A stretch of 64,000 bases of DNA from Morinoia aosen (taxonomy: Eukaryota > Arthropoda > Malacostraca > Amphipoda > Talitridae): positions 21,401,038-21,465,037 of the forward strand of contig CM059577.1 of NCBI GenBank assembly GCA_030386875.1. Direction: 5' to 3'. A program made the translations under genes and the position numbers. The notes under the pieces were generated by a model, which was not told the DNA's origin, searched no databases, and worked only from the letters and a program-made list of their open reading frames with translations. Positions 12,138-24,722 of this stretch are shown piece by piece. Every line of letters starts with the position of its first letter. The first letter of the stretch is position 1.

Positions 12138-12596
12138 CATATGGCTTATTTATAAATATCTATGTGAACAATATCCATGCACAGGTCATCCCCATCAGTA
12201 CACTCACAAACGCATTTCCAAGTTTCTTTCGGTGATAGTAAAGAATTCCTCATGCATCTGTGGCATAAAAATAACGTAAAAATAATGCAACTAGGTTGCT
12301 ATAAACATACATTTATTGCAAATCGATACGTGAGCAGTTTTCGGTCTCTGTGTTGCACCTTCGGTGCGCTGTTTACAACAGGGTTCATTTTTGAAGACAT
12401 TGTTTCCATTGAGTAACTACTATAAAAAGTGTAAGAACGACTTGTCTTAATTTCTAATATATTTTCAATAAAAACAATTTTAACGTTCGATTTAAATTTA
12501 AAATTCTCGTCCGACGGAAAAATGTCATGATGATGTCATAGGTAGTCATCACCTTATAAAAACGAGGTGTGAAAACTCTGATCACTGAATTTTGGT

Positions 12597-12640
12597 CAGG
12601 TTAGGTTAGATTAGGATAGATTTGAATAGGTTGGATTAGC
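12597..12640. repeat. Short degenerate GGTTAG run
   Basis: The bases read GTTAGGTTAGATTAGGATAG and onward, close to the arthropod TTAGG telomere motif. Such interstitial runs are common in insect genomes. Confidence 0.55.
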
Positions 12641-15600
12641 TCCTATAGTTCATGTCAAGGGAGTGTAAAAGCTGATAAGTAATTTAATATTAAGCCCACA
12701 AGTACTAACGTGGGGCGCTCATTTCCTAAAATTTCTAAATGGATGATTTCCGAAAAGTGTGTATAGTTTTCAAGTTATATACGAGTGATGTCACGTGACA
12801 TCAGTTAGCTGTTTTATCCACCGGGTTTTTCTAGTAACCCATAACTTTTTCCCTATAGTATTTTTTTAAAAGAAAGTAGTTTTAAAACCCATAATTTGAA
12901 AATCATACTGAAAATGGAACCAATCGGTGGAATACTTTGTGAATATTTAGAACTCAATGGAAATGAGGGCCTAAAACTTAGCCTCCTACTTTGAGCAGCT
13001 CCCTATAATGCGGCATAACACAACCCGAAATGATAATTTGAGACATTTGAGAAATGTCAACACAATTAAGTTAAACCTTTTTTGTGAGATTGATGATTAT
13101 TTTCCTAGTTACATCTTTCACATCAATTCATAATAATTTTCCTGTTTTTCCATCATTATTCAGCTTGTTTCAGTGTTTACCTTGATAAATCGTTTCAAAG
13201 ATCATTTAGTGCTCAATGGGCTGTACGAGTTTATCTGATTCGCATTGGGAGCAGGAGCAATCAGAAATCATCGCTGACTTTGAAAACGAAGAGGGAATCA
13301 TAAGGTCATCGTATTCATAGAAAATTCTTTAGGAGAGAGTTTTTAATAACCGTAATGAATTGATTCATTCGATTGCACAAAGATAAAAAACTTTATTCCT
13401 TATGAAAATGGCTATCTTCAACGAATGCAGGCATTTCTTCTTTTCAGTTTTAGTTTAGTACAGTACATATGTACAAATGGATCGATTCCTAGAAAATTTT
13501 GTTCTTGTTGAAAAGTATAACCCATGTGAAAACGAACATATTAATAGCATGCGTTTTGAAATTTTTGCTATTTCATTTCCATTACTACAATGAAGAAGAG
13601 TCAGACTGAAAATTTGGAGTTAAAAAACAAAGAAAAAATGTTTCTCTATAAGCTTGAACAGCCTTATTTCCTTTCATTCAGGAATAAAAAAGAAAAAGAA
13701 GGCATGCTTCTAATCATGCACACACATACGTACCCTCGCTTATCCTGACGTCCGAACACATGACAAAAAATTACGTCAATAAGTGGGCGATGGTAGACAA
13801 AAAAAGTCCTAATGTATTTTTAACGATTAAGTTTGTGGGTAAAAATGAAAATAAATTCGAAAATATGAAGACCTTGCTGACTGTTTGCTTTACAAAAAGT
13901 GTTTCAAATTTTTCAAAATGATCTTCAATTTCAGACTAGGAAAGAGCGACAGGTGTACGGCCAGTACTACAAGACACAACCTGAATATTGGTTGTATCTG
14001 AAGAACTGCCTGAGTTTTATAAGTAGGACTGCTGCACGCAGTCTTACGATAGTATATAAAATTAATCCATTTATATCTATGTTGAACGTACTTACATCTT
14101 TCCTGTTACAGCAGAAATAGAAACTTGTGCTGTTTGTCGTTTCCACAAAAGAGGAAGACATAAAAGTTTACAGAATGAGGATTACTTGCACAATCATTCA
14201 TAAATTGAATGTGTCATCAGTAAAGATTCTTTCTTAACGAATCCTTTGAACCTGGTTTTCGAATGTTTACCTACCTTTAAATGAACCTTTCTTCTACTTC
14301 TCTGTTCATCATGTTTTATTAGATCAAACTTCGTTCAAAGGATTCAAAGTTAGTGTCCATCATATGATTTATAACTATGTATCAACGGTACAAGGCACGT
14401 TCAATGCGCTCATTATACATTTATGTTCTTTTCGGGGCATCTGAAAATTCATCATCAAATAAGTATCGTCCGACAGTAATCAGCGAACATCTGTGTAATA
14501 GCCACGATGGACGTTCTCTGTTCGAGATTTTTGAACGTGGCACCGCGCACCAAGCAGCCAGTGATTGAATAGCACATCTGTTCTTGCTTGTATCCCACAA
14601 AGCTCTAACAGATTTTTTTCCTCTCTAACAAATAAGGGATTGAAGCACAGGATACAAAACATACTAAAACTTGAGTACGAGCGATTTACTTCCATGTCAG
14701 TTATCGTCTGCAAAAATAACAATACTGTCATCCTGGCTGCTGTCAGTGATAAGTTTAGCACTCCAATGTCCTGTAATTGGGTGATCGAATTTGACACCTG
14801 TTTATCGAATTTCCATTAGAGGGAAAAAAAGTAAAAGAAAACCTTGTTTCTTACACATATATCTAAAATTTGAGTCTCATAATTTCATAGTACATAAGTC
14901 CCAAGTTGAGATGCTGTATGCACAATCGATAAATTAAAATATCCTAGTACTGGCCCAACTAACTCAATAGCTCAACAATTACACAATGGTAGCAGTCGTT
15001 CTCTAACAATTAAGCAAGAACGAATCGGAATAATTCCGCGTGGTAAACAAAAATCGACTGCTATGGAATTTGATAGTTATTTCTCTTCCACAGACACGGA
15101 AGAGTACTCATAAATAAGTGTGTAGAATTAAAATTGAGTTTCCTGTGTCACATGACCGATTATAAAATTTAATTATGAACGTAATGCCGACATAAGAGTC
15201 TTTTTAATTGTGAAAAGTACACTGGAAACACCATTAACAAAACTGTTTCACAAAGTGCAAGGTCACCTACAAAATAACAGAATAATGATGCAGAAACATA
15301 TTTTATAATTTGATGTATGATGACAAATAGGTTAAATTGTTTGTAACAACTTTGCCATAGAGAATATAACTTTCGAATCCATTAAAATACAAATCATGTA
15401 ATTCGCAAAGGGCTTGTAATAAAGATAATTTTATACGCAGTGAGACGTTATTCCTTTGTCTCTTACTATGCACTAATATTTTTGAAGTGGAAATATGTAG
15501 AATGCCTTTAGTTCATTTGAAGGGAAGTGAGTGTGAAATTTACAACTGTGCACGAGATTGTATTCACACAAGAGACAAATAATTTACCATGATCATGTTC

Positions 15601-15919
15601 AAGATAGAAAAAAGCAGCTTGAAAGATGGTTGCGATATTTCCATAATTGAAGACACAAACACAGATACACACGGTAACAATTTCAAGACCAAAAGTTCGG
15701 AAGACCTCTTTCACCAATGCAACTAAGCAAACTGAACTCTGAAACGTCTATCCATTTATATTCTAATAGTACCTGCGCACTGGTAAACTTCATTAACTGC
15801 ACACTTGTGAACTGTAGCACTTACCCCACACTCAGTAAAATGAAGTTTAAAATCATAGCCCTCTCATGGCATTGCAAGCCACAGATTTAGATCTGAATGC
15901 TCCGCCTCGCCGCTGCATG
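12641..15919. other. Unassigned sequence
   Basis: No exon with convincing splice sites or domain motifs was found on either strand. Short open frames at 13899-14819 show no family features. Confidence 0.4.
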
Positions 15920-16022
15920 CACCAATGCAAGGAGCTTTAATGGAATGGAGGCGGCATCAGCGCTCTAAAGTGAAGCCAATTTTCGGTAGCTGTAGGGTAT
16001 ACGGGCACCAGTGCTTCCACTC

Positions 16023-16110
16023 CTAGGGTAATTACCCTAGTCTAGGGTAATCAGACCCCTACTAGGGTACAGCCTAGGGTAAGAGGAAAAAATGCAAAAT
16101 CTAGGGTAAA
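16023..16110. repeat. Subterminal CTAGGGTA repeats, left end of hAT
   Basis: There are six copies of TAGGGTA or its complement. They include a perfect 18-bp palindrome CTAGGGTAATTACCCTAG (16023-16040) that overlaps a second inverted pair (16031-16051). The right end of the element has three more copies at 20325-20376. Subterminal motif clusters are the usual transposase-binding sites of hAT elements, so this role is inferred. Confidence 0.75.
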
Positions 16111-18191
16111 ATCCATATTTCAAACCTGGTTTGTAAAAATCATGAGAAAACATGAAGGTTGTCAATAACTACAGTTGAATAGCCCAAATAAGAATTAAAC
16201 GAACAGAAGGTATTAATTCAAAGTTGGATCGATGGACATTTGATTCGTAATGTCGTGACCCTCTTTATTTTATCTCGCTGAGGTCACGGTCTTCATTTTT
16301 CTCTGCCGTCATTCTTTGTTGCGATGCATGATATTTTTTCATGTTATATTATTAGTCGTGACATCAAGATTATTCGCCACTATTCATATATTTTCTACTT
16401 GGTAATGTCAAGGTAGCTGCCACCAATACAGGGTTTCTGTATAAATATTTAATTCAATCTTCGGTAAGCGTTACGAGCGGCTTAAGGCCATAAATTAATC
16501 GTGCATTTTAGCCGTGTTTCCTGGCTTCAAACATTATTACTTTTCTTCTGAATCATCATGTCCTCTCCTCCTATTTATCTGAAGGTTATTAAAGACACAG
16601 GAACATCAAAGAAATTCGCTATTGAACAAAAGAAAATTATCAAGACATTAATCATCGAAAGTACGCAAGCTAATTGAATGCACGCGATCTGCGCATTCAC
16701 ATCCTAATATACTTAGAAGCGTGAGAGGGAACTCGGATTTGACATGAAATCAGAGGGAAACTTATCTTGAGATTTGGAGATCGGTCTCGCAGTCTGAATG
16801 TCGCCTGGCTGGCGCGCTGGAGCAAGGTCGCCATGTTTGGTTGAGGGCAGAGAGACCAGGTTGATGGCTGGGGCTATGCCGACAATTAGCAATCTAGGTT
16901 GACAATCTCTAATTTACGTTATTGGCACTGCAGTTGAGTATTCTTGAAGTTAATCACTTTCGAGCGAATGAGGGCACAGATATTCTAGGATGGCTTTGAG
17001 TAGTGAATTTAAGAGGCAAGCCTCGGCCCAACTGGACCAAGGTAGAGGAACAAACTCGTATGCGGCTGCTCGTGATCGTGTTCTCACCTCAACTCCCGCT
17101 CTCCCTCAGGCAACCGCGTCTGGCGTCCCCTTGAGGTGCCAAGTTTGAATAACGACCTAACAAGGTTACCAATAAGAACGTGATACATCCCTACTATCGA
17201 ATAGAAAACATACATCATTAACCTTACCCTCATTACTATATAAAAATCCCCACAAAACAATGTTAAACATATGAATTAAAGCAAATGAAGACATCCGTTG
17301 AGGTTCTTAGCATCTTCCGTTAGCGTCTTCGTTCATTACGCGTATCGACGACGTCTGGGCGTTGTTCCTGACGAGTCGACTGTTCTTGAATTTAACGTTG
17401 CAATGTTTTCTCGCAGAAATCAGGCTTAATATTTGGTCTTTTGAATCATTTATGAATAAGTCATTGGCCGGACGATTATTCAGATCCTTGGCGATATTCC
17501 TTACACAGTTATGCGGAGAAGCATGACAGTAAATATAACACAAGTTGTCGTGTTCCACTGAACAAGTTGCAGTTCTTTTCGCAATGTGAGGCGTGCAGTT
17601 TCTTCACAAGCTTGTAAACGACAATTGCTGGAGCAATGGGATGCACTCACACTTTGTTGAGTTGTCGTTTTGCGATCCAACTCATAAATGATTTGTTAGC
17701 CAATGATTTCAACAACAAGCTAACCCTTGCTTATTTGAAGTTTTTAGATTATAATTTGGGGGAATAAAACGAATTGAAAACCTGATTTCACTCTCATACT
17801 CCATATATCGTCAACCTGACATCAAAAATTTGTAGCCTTATTAGGAGCTTTTGTTCGGATTTTATGCGTTTTGCTTTTGTGAAGAATGTGACCATTTGCT
17901 GAATCAAATCTTTGCTGAATCCATCCCATCTAATTTCACTAGTGCTTTAGTGCCAATAGGGGAAAAAATACACACAAACATTGGGATAGCAACAACTGAA
18001 ACGATGTCAGAGATAACTGGCATTATTTATTTCACAAGAGAAAGTGTTTTTTCCTAATTTTAGACGCTTCTTGGTTGAAGCAGTTTCACAAATCCCAAAA
18101 CAATTTTCCGTCGTGGATCCTGAACATGACCTCTAACGCTGCCTAAATCGGTTTAATACTCAACACCGACTGCAAAATCTTTCTGTCCGAT

Positions 18192-18423
18192 ATGTTAAAC
18201 GAAATTTTCCCAATGGAAAAGTTTTTCCCTAAGAAATTTCTGGATGTAGAGTGGCGAAAACATTACTTGGGTGAACAATCGACACCAGTCATGTCTGCTG
18301 TTCATTACTGGGAAATGGCGCTTAGCCGTAGAAATGCCTGTGAGCTACCATGCTGTCCAAATCTTACCACAATAATTTGAACGTTGTTGCCCGTCCCATT
18401 TTCAAATGCATTCGTTGATTAAG
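18192..18423 (+). pseudogene. hAT transposase C-terminal (hATC) relic
   Basis: The plus frame reads YWEMALSRRN, then ELPCCPNLTTII, a single in-frame TGA, and LLPVPFSNAFVD before TAA. The spacing of P-N-L, LL-x-x-PFSNA and the acidic residue matches the hATC dimerisation domain (family form FPxL, then LxLPxSNAxVER-x-FS). The R-FS continuation is lost. An upstream open piece at 17851-18057 may belong to the same transposase but has no clear motif. The element is dead. Confidence 0.6.
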
Positions 18424-18639
18424 GGGGTCATCTAAGCGATTTTGATCTTTATGATCAATTTTTTATTTGCTGAAAAAGAGTATTTAGGTAGTGGCTATTG
18501 TATCCTAAAATTTTATGGGACTTCCGGCACTTCCCTCCCCCCCCCCCAGAGGGGTCTAAAAGGTGGATGAGGGGGTCATAAATCATGAATTTTTAACCGC
18601 AATATCAAAAGAAAACAGAAAAGAAAAAGATAAATCTGG

Positions 18640-19570
18640 CTTCGCTAGTTTTTTATAAATTTTCCAAGCATTCCATAACTGCCTTTCGTTTGGTTTTATC
18701 AGGAAAATTTCTTGACATCTAATTTCTTAGAAATATACGAACAAAATAGCATAAAAAACGTACATTTCCCATTTCCTAAAAACTAAGGCCAAAATCGAAA
18801 AAGGTACCGGAGTAAAAATGTGTTTATTTAAAAAAAATACATATACTTGGAAAATTTCAGAACAATCGGTCCACAAATAAAAAAATTATCGTGTCTGAAC
18901 AAAAATAATGAGTTAAATGTATTTCATTCGTGTAATTTGTACATGTAATATGTTTTTCACCATATAAATATGGAATTATGCATGCATAGTATTTTTAGAT
19001 GACAATACAGCGCGAACAAGGGATTCAAGCAAAAAAAGCGTTTTATCACATTTCATCGCAAAATTCATGTTTTTCGCCTATTTCGTGCAAATCAAATTTT
19101 CCACCTAAAAATGAATAGAAGACAATGAGTTTTCATGCAAGAAAAGAAAAAGTTTTGGAATCCTTGTAACATTTCCAACATTCTAACTGATTGATTTTTC
19201 AAATGTTTACATTCAATTTTTTTGTCGTTCTACAAAACCGAAAATTTTGTACATTTTCGATACTGAGAAAATCGCATATAAAAATAAAATATAAAGGAAA
19301 ATGGAAAATTCGGCTCTGTTACTTTGTCAGAAGGATTCTAAAACTGCCAATAGTTTTGTTCTAGCATGAAAACTCATTGACTTCCATTTCTGTGAAACTT
19401 CCGATAATATAAGATAAAAAATTAATATTACCCATTTTCTCAAAAATTAAGATTAAAATAGAAAAAGTTACACAAGTGAAATGTGTTTTTTTAAATTGCA
19501 CATTCTGGAGAAATTTCGGATCAATCGGTTCATAAACCAAAAATTGTTCAGATGACCTTAATTTGACCAA
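18640..19570. repeat. Ancient direct duplication inside the hAT element
   Basis: Two diverged segments about 670 bp apart share a common order of words. An example is CCCATTTCCTAAAAACTAAG (about 18765) against CCCATTTTCTCAAAAATTAA (about 19431), each followed later by an AATTTC-x-GA-x-CAATCGGT block. A C-tract of 13 bases lies just before them near 18535. No coding sense is seen. Confidence 0.55.
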
Positions 19571-20324
19571 AACTTTTCAACGAACGAGTTTGAAGAATGA
19601 AACCCTGTGTGGTTAGATTCATGCAGAGTATTCACTGCATCCTATGTCCCAATTATAATTATTTTCCAATTTAATTAGGGCTATAAATGAAGTGAAAAAT
19701 AATGCCATTTGCAAAGATTCTTCTGCAATGCCAATACATTATAAATCCAAAATGCGGAAAGCGTGATAACGTTTTACAATGTTGTAGATTGTAGTTCGCA
19801 CGAGATATTTCCAGAACTTTACTTTTATGTGAGTAATATAGTTTCCTGGAGATTATAAATTATTTGCATAAAGGTCTAAGGCTATACCTAACAACGTACG
19901 TAGAGTTCATTCATTTTTCATTTGTTTTGGATAGGTAAAAAGACTCAATAGAAGAAGCGGGAAAATATATTACATGGGCTTGCATTTTTCATCCCGAAAT
20001 TTTTCTCTTTTATTAAACAACTATTATTTATGTATTGTGAACACTAACTAAGTAAACCTAGGCTTCAGTGTTGTCGTCCACAGCGCTTTGTGTGTTTTTT
20101 TTGAGTTGTTTATCTATCCACATTTGAAATATATTTTGTAATTTTAGTGGAATGATGTCATTTAATACACATTTAAAAACTAAAGGTGTTCAGATAAATC
20201 ATTCATTAATTAACATGTCTCCAGGAACTTTAAAAAGGCTATCAATGTGACTTAATTAAAGGCAAAGCCGATACTATTATCAAAGAAAATACTGTAGTTA
20301 TTAGATTGCTCTGATTTATATTAT

Positions 20325-20376
20325 CTAGGGTAATCAAGCAGCAATCTAGGGTAAAATACGTGCCAGCCTAGGGTAC
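20325..20376. repeat. Subterminal CTAGGGTA repeats, right end of hAT
   Basis: Three copies of CTAGGGTA stand in the same orientation as the left cluster. Confidence 0.7.
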
Positions 20377-20411
20377 AAAGATTAACGAGCGTGGAAGGCC
20401 TGAGTCGGGCA

Positions 20412-20942
20412 GCACAGGGTCCAATCTCGCGAATTTCTACCCCGCCCAACCCTCTCCCTCCGCCTCCAAGCAGCTACTGTGCCCACCTCCAAACAGCTAC
20501 AGAAATGTCAGGTTAAATTAATTTGGGTTAGGTTAAGTTAAGTTAAGTTAGGTTAAGAGGTTAGGTTAAGTTAGGTTAGGTTGGGTTAGGTTAGGCCAAG
20601 TTCAGTTAGTTTAAGGTTAACTTCAAAAAGTTTAAAAATGCAAGTTTTTGCGTGCCGAGATGGAGGGTTGAATAGCGAAACACCAGCGGTCGTTCTCAAA
20701 ACTTATTATAATGATTTAACACAGGTTAACTTTAACATTCCGCTCAAGTATCCACTTACTAAGTACTTGTAGTGGTCATAATGCAGTATTTAATAATAAA
20801 TGTATAACGAACAGACACGTAAATAAATTTCAGTAGTACTACATAGTTCAATAATTGGCGCGAATGGCAACTTTATGTAGCTGCTTGTAGGTGGAGGGAG
20901 AGGGCTGGGCGGTGTAGAAATTCGCGAGACTGGACCCTGTGC
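20412..20942. mobile_element. 531-bp MITE with 9-bp target duplication
   Basis: The flanks are perfect copies of AGTCGGGCA (20403-20411 and 20943-20951). The terminal inverted repeats extend about 65 bp, starting GCACAGGGTCCA, with a conserved TCTCGCGAATTTCTAC and a CCCTCTCCCTCC tract, at about 90% identity. A 9-bp duplication suggests a Mutator-like origin, but the superfamily is not certain. No ORF. It holds a GGTTAG array. Confidence 0.88.
20525..20596. repeat. GGTTAG/GGTTAAG array within the MITE
   Basis: About a dozen units of GGTTA, GGTTAAG and GGTTAG stand in a row, close to the TTAGG telomere repeat of arthropods. It lies inside a transposon with intact ends, so it is not a telomere. 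Confidence 0.8.
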
Positions 20943-21315
20943 AGTCGGGCACACACACGGAGATGGGGCTCAGTGCGTATCAGACACTCAGCGTGACAGG
21001 GCGCCGCTTATCCACGCTGCGGTCAAGGACAAGTTTTTTCAATATGAGTTTCTCTATCATTCAGCGAGGACGCAATTGAAATATATGCCTAAGAAAAAAA
21101 TGTATAGCACAGAGTAGCGCAAGTCTGCCATTTAACAGCGCAGTCTTTAGTCGCTGATGATGGAGGTGGTGCTACCCCTCCACTGCAACACCACCTCCAC
21201 ACTGGGACCCAATGCCGGGTGGGCGGGGCTTGGGTCGGCAAAATTGGCTTCACTCGCTTGACTGGCAAAAGATAGCGATGCCGCCTCCATTCCATTAAAG
21301 CTCCTTGATCCAATG

Positions 21316-24300
21316 GGCCACTCAGGCCCCACGCGCACATTGCACGTCTGACTGCTGGCTCCCTATAGGTCGTTCTGGTCAATACATGATTGAGGTCAGA
21401 GCTCAAGGAAGATCTCAATATCTCAAGAAAATTTCCCCTGCCGAGCAAGTGAAGCAATACCCTATCATATTATTTCGAATAGCATTCTTTTCTCCATTTG
21501 AATCGCGGTTTGAGAGTATTTCTGATGCAGGGTTAAAAACAATAATCCTAAATCCCCGTCAACAATTTTCCTCATTGTTACGCAGAGTTCCTCCACCTCA
21601 TCACACTTCACTTTATTTCATTTAACGTTAACCTAAGGCTAATAAATCCGTAGTTTTAACTCAGCTTTATCTGGTGTTGTTATGGTTGTCGTGATGGTTA
21701 CAGAGTCTACCCGGTCCTCCATTGCAGTAAATAAGAACACTTGCATCGCCAAGTGCTGACGCATTCCCAATATGAACAGAATCTGACAGTAGTGGTCTTC
21801 ACAGGACGGCGCAGATGACGGAGGAACCTCTGCATGTTCCTTTGCGTAAGGACAACCTATATGAACATCGACAACACAAGTAAGATACTGACCACACTCG
21901 ATCTGCACGATCCCAGGTTTGAAGAGCTCTTCGCTCTAAAAAAATTAAACTAAGCCTAAAAATACCAGAATAATACTTATTTGTATATACTGAATCGCAA
22001 ATACATGATGAATACCCAGTTACTTACTGCACTAGTGTTCAATTTTACGGATTAATCTGGGTTTGGATCATTTTCTGTCCGTACATACGTATATTACACG
22101 ACTTTTTTGGTCATTCACAGCAATAATTTTTAATCTTTAATACCTTATTTAGACGCTTATTTATTCTGTTCATGTTTATCCCGACGTTAGCTCTCGATTT
22201 GAACACCGAAGGCGACGTACAGTACAGAGTCGCTGAAATTTGCGAGGGATGCAACTTTGTTTAACGATCCATTCCACGACTGCTGCCCACCTCCCGTTAC
22301 GGTATACAGACGCTAACTCTTCATAGTATCCTCACTCTCCCCCTGCAAGGAATAAATTCTTTCTATTTATTATTTTCGTATCGCTTTCGAGTACAGATCA
22401 ACAAATATCCTTCATCTTTCCCTTTTTGTTCAACATCTCAGTATTTATATACATACATATATGTTCATGACGCTGTAAATTTCAAGCAATTCAACGATTA
22501 TCGATTTGAAATTTATTCAATCAATTTGTTCTAAATTTACCCAGACCCATGCCATTGTTATCAATTTTTTCAATCAATATAGATTCTTTTAAATGATAAT
22601 TTAGTTATGGAATAATTTGTGGAACGATGTTTGAACCCAATTAATTTGGCAAACATTCTATTTCTCTATAAATTTCTAAAAAATACAGGGTCCGAACAGA
22701 GCGAAATCGTTCGGATTTCCAATCACGATGATGGTACAACAATGTTGCTACATCAGCAGAATACATGCGAACACTGAAAAAAAGCGATATTTAGAATTTC
22801 AAAATTAAATTTAGCCACAATTTTGGAATTAAAAAGACTCATAATAAGAAGAATCGTAATACCTCACCTTACCTCATTTCGCACATCTCGCCCCACCTCA
22901 CCTCATCACGCTTCACCTTACTACAGTTCACCCCACCTCACTTCACCATACCTCACCACACCTTGCCACACATTGTGGTTCATTTCCACAGTTGTCTACG
23001 TTCACTTAAGATCACGTCGACTACTATCACGAAAATGCATCTAGCCATGAACATATCACTTCATTAGAGGCTGATAAAATTCGAGCGAATTCGTAAAGAT
23101 GTGTCGTCATCGAACACCAAAGCATGGCCACAATCTATTGTTCAGGTCTTTCGGGACTTCTCCGTATATCGACTGTTCTTTCTACGAAAGCGCCAATTTC
23201 CCAGTTTCGCTAAGAACGCGGTAATAACAGTTGCTGTTAATAACAAGTCACTTCGAAGAAGATACTTCTATGCCCTTGTTCTCCCGTTCATTTACTACTG
23301 AATTCACTGTATAAAGATTAAGAATATGCTTGATGAATTAATAAAGATCTAGATTATAAGTTATCCCATTATTTCATTACTAAACGTTTGATTAGTATTG
23401 AGCATATCCAACGCGTTTGTTCTCAATTCGCTAAGGAGCCAGATGGTTTACGCGCTAACCTTCTGAGGAAAGGCGGCTGTTATTGAGTGAAAGCCTGGGA
23501 GTTTAATATATCATTTGGTGATGCCTCCGTAATTCTTTGATGTGATCACTTGACAAGAATGAGGGTTTTTATCTTAGGCCTTACGTCTAACGTAATGAAA
23601 TTCATCTTCAACGAAATTATCCCACATGTCGAGAAAACTTCTCTTCGGCCAATAACTTAGCATTGATATCTGCATGGCGCTGTGATCAGCCCACTCCTTA
23701 TAATTACCATACCATCGACGCCATGTTGGAATTCGTAATGTACGTAACTGAGTTATTGTTGAGTCTAACGATGATGCATTATGAAAATTTTTTTAATGTT
23801 TTAATGTGTACCAACTTTTCATGTAGGGCATGAAAAGTTGGACAAACTGAAAGTTTCTTCGGAAAATCGACGTCATTGGAGAGGTTGGGTAAGATAATTG
23901 ATTCACCGTGAAATTAAGACGTTAACCTCCATGTGAGCCACTAGTGGTAAACAGGGGGAATTTTCATAATGCTGCTGACCAACCAGAAATAACCAACTCA
24001 GTTTTCTTAAAACTTAATCAAAGCTAAATCGAGGTACGATCCAGTAAATGTTGGCTATTTTTAAAACTGCTAACCGCGACCGACTTTAAATTTGAATTGA
24101 ATATTGAACTTTAATTTAACCCAGGGCTATTAACGTGTTAATTTGGAAATCCACCAATACATTCAAGAAATTAAATATCGATGTTGCGAAAGGCAACAAA
24201 CAAGTTCTAAACTTGCTTCGCTTGAAAAGTTTTGTTTCCTCCGCACAAGGATGATCTGGAAAATTAATCATACTCGTTGGACTAGATAATTTTCTGTACT

Positions 24301-24449
24301 TTAATTTGAGATTAATTTAAAGTTTGTGCGAGTTATACGTTGAAATAAGAGCTAGGACAAAACCAGCGTTCTTAGGAAAATTAACAGAGTAAAGGGAAGG
24401 GTTGGGGAAAGGACATTACGGAAAAGAAGCTTCGCTTCCTCAACACTTG
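21316..24449. other. Unassigned sequence
   Basis: No gene is recognised. It contains the CACCT-rich stretch listed separately. Plus frames at 21305-21625 and 23101-23301 have no domain features or splice support. Confidence 0.4.
22862..22975. repeat. Degenerate (CACCTCACCT)n low-complexity run
   Basis: Imperfect CACCT, TACCT and CACTTC pentamers and hexamers over about 110 bp. Confidence 0.75.
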
Positions 24450-24722
24450 AAAAAAATAACGTTTATTTCAATCAAACCTGATACATGTCATCTTGTACAT
24501 TGGTTTTTCAAATTCCTTATTACTAAAACTAGGACGCAATGACGGTTACCCCCTCCCCTCTTTGAAGCTGGCACCCATTTCCGACAACTGGGTACAGTGA
24601 GGAGTTACGGCTGAGCTCTCCCTTTTCCCAATGGGAAGAATCACCGGGCGGCACTGCCGGAATCCGAACTGCTGACGCCTTTCCGTGAAGGGCGCGCGCT
24701 CTAACCTCTCGACCACATTTTA
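24450..24722 (-). mobile_element. tRNA-derived SINE, copy 1
   Basis: On the minus strand it opens with a tRNA-like head (A-box GTGGTCGAGAGGTTAGAGCG, B-box CAGTTCGGATTCC). Then come the body words CCATTGGGAAAAGGG and CCAGTTGTCGGAAATGGGT, AACCGTCAT, and the 3' end TATCAGGTTTGATTGAAATAA. The same order appears in the copies at 34874, 59036 and 61846. Confidence 0.85.

Larger units (their letters stand above)
16009..20405 (+). mobile_element. Decayed hAT element with CTAGGGTA subterminal repeats
   Basis: The left end CAGTGCTTCCAC matches the right end (inverted CAGGCCTTCCAC) at 10 of 12 positions. The flanks ACGGGCAC and TCGGGCAC (the latter interrupted by the 531-bp MITE) are consistent with an 8-bp target duplication with one mismatch; the exact right boundary is uncertain by about 3 bp. 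Both ends carry several copies of CTAGGGTA. The middle carries a hAT dimerisation-domain relic on the plus strand. Confidence 0.65.
15928..21307. mobile_element. hAT-type MITE carrying nested insertions
   Basis: The ends are inverted copies of CAAGGAGCTTTAATGGAATG, continuing GAGGCGGCATC and, after a short gap, GTGAAGCCAATTTT. They are flanked by CACCAATG (15920-15927) and ATCCAATG (21308-21315), a diverged 8-bp target duplication. An 8-bp duplication with CA-starting ends is typical of hAT elements. The original element was short: most of the interval is a 4.4 kb hAT and a 531-bp MITE inserted later. No coding remains of its own are seen. Confidence 0.75.

Noticed and set aside
16990..17151. 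Plus ORF of about 53 codons starting MALSSEFKRQ
   Set aside because: Coding-like composition, but short, inside the hAT element, with no good donor and no family.
17307..17558. Minus-strand 83-codon frame after an acceptor-like TTGTTCAG, protein-like (HDNLCYIYCHASPHNC)
   Set aside because: It lies inside the decayed hAT element on the strand opposite to its transposase, and no matching upstream exon or family was found.
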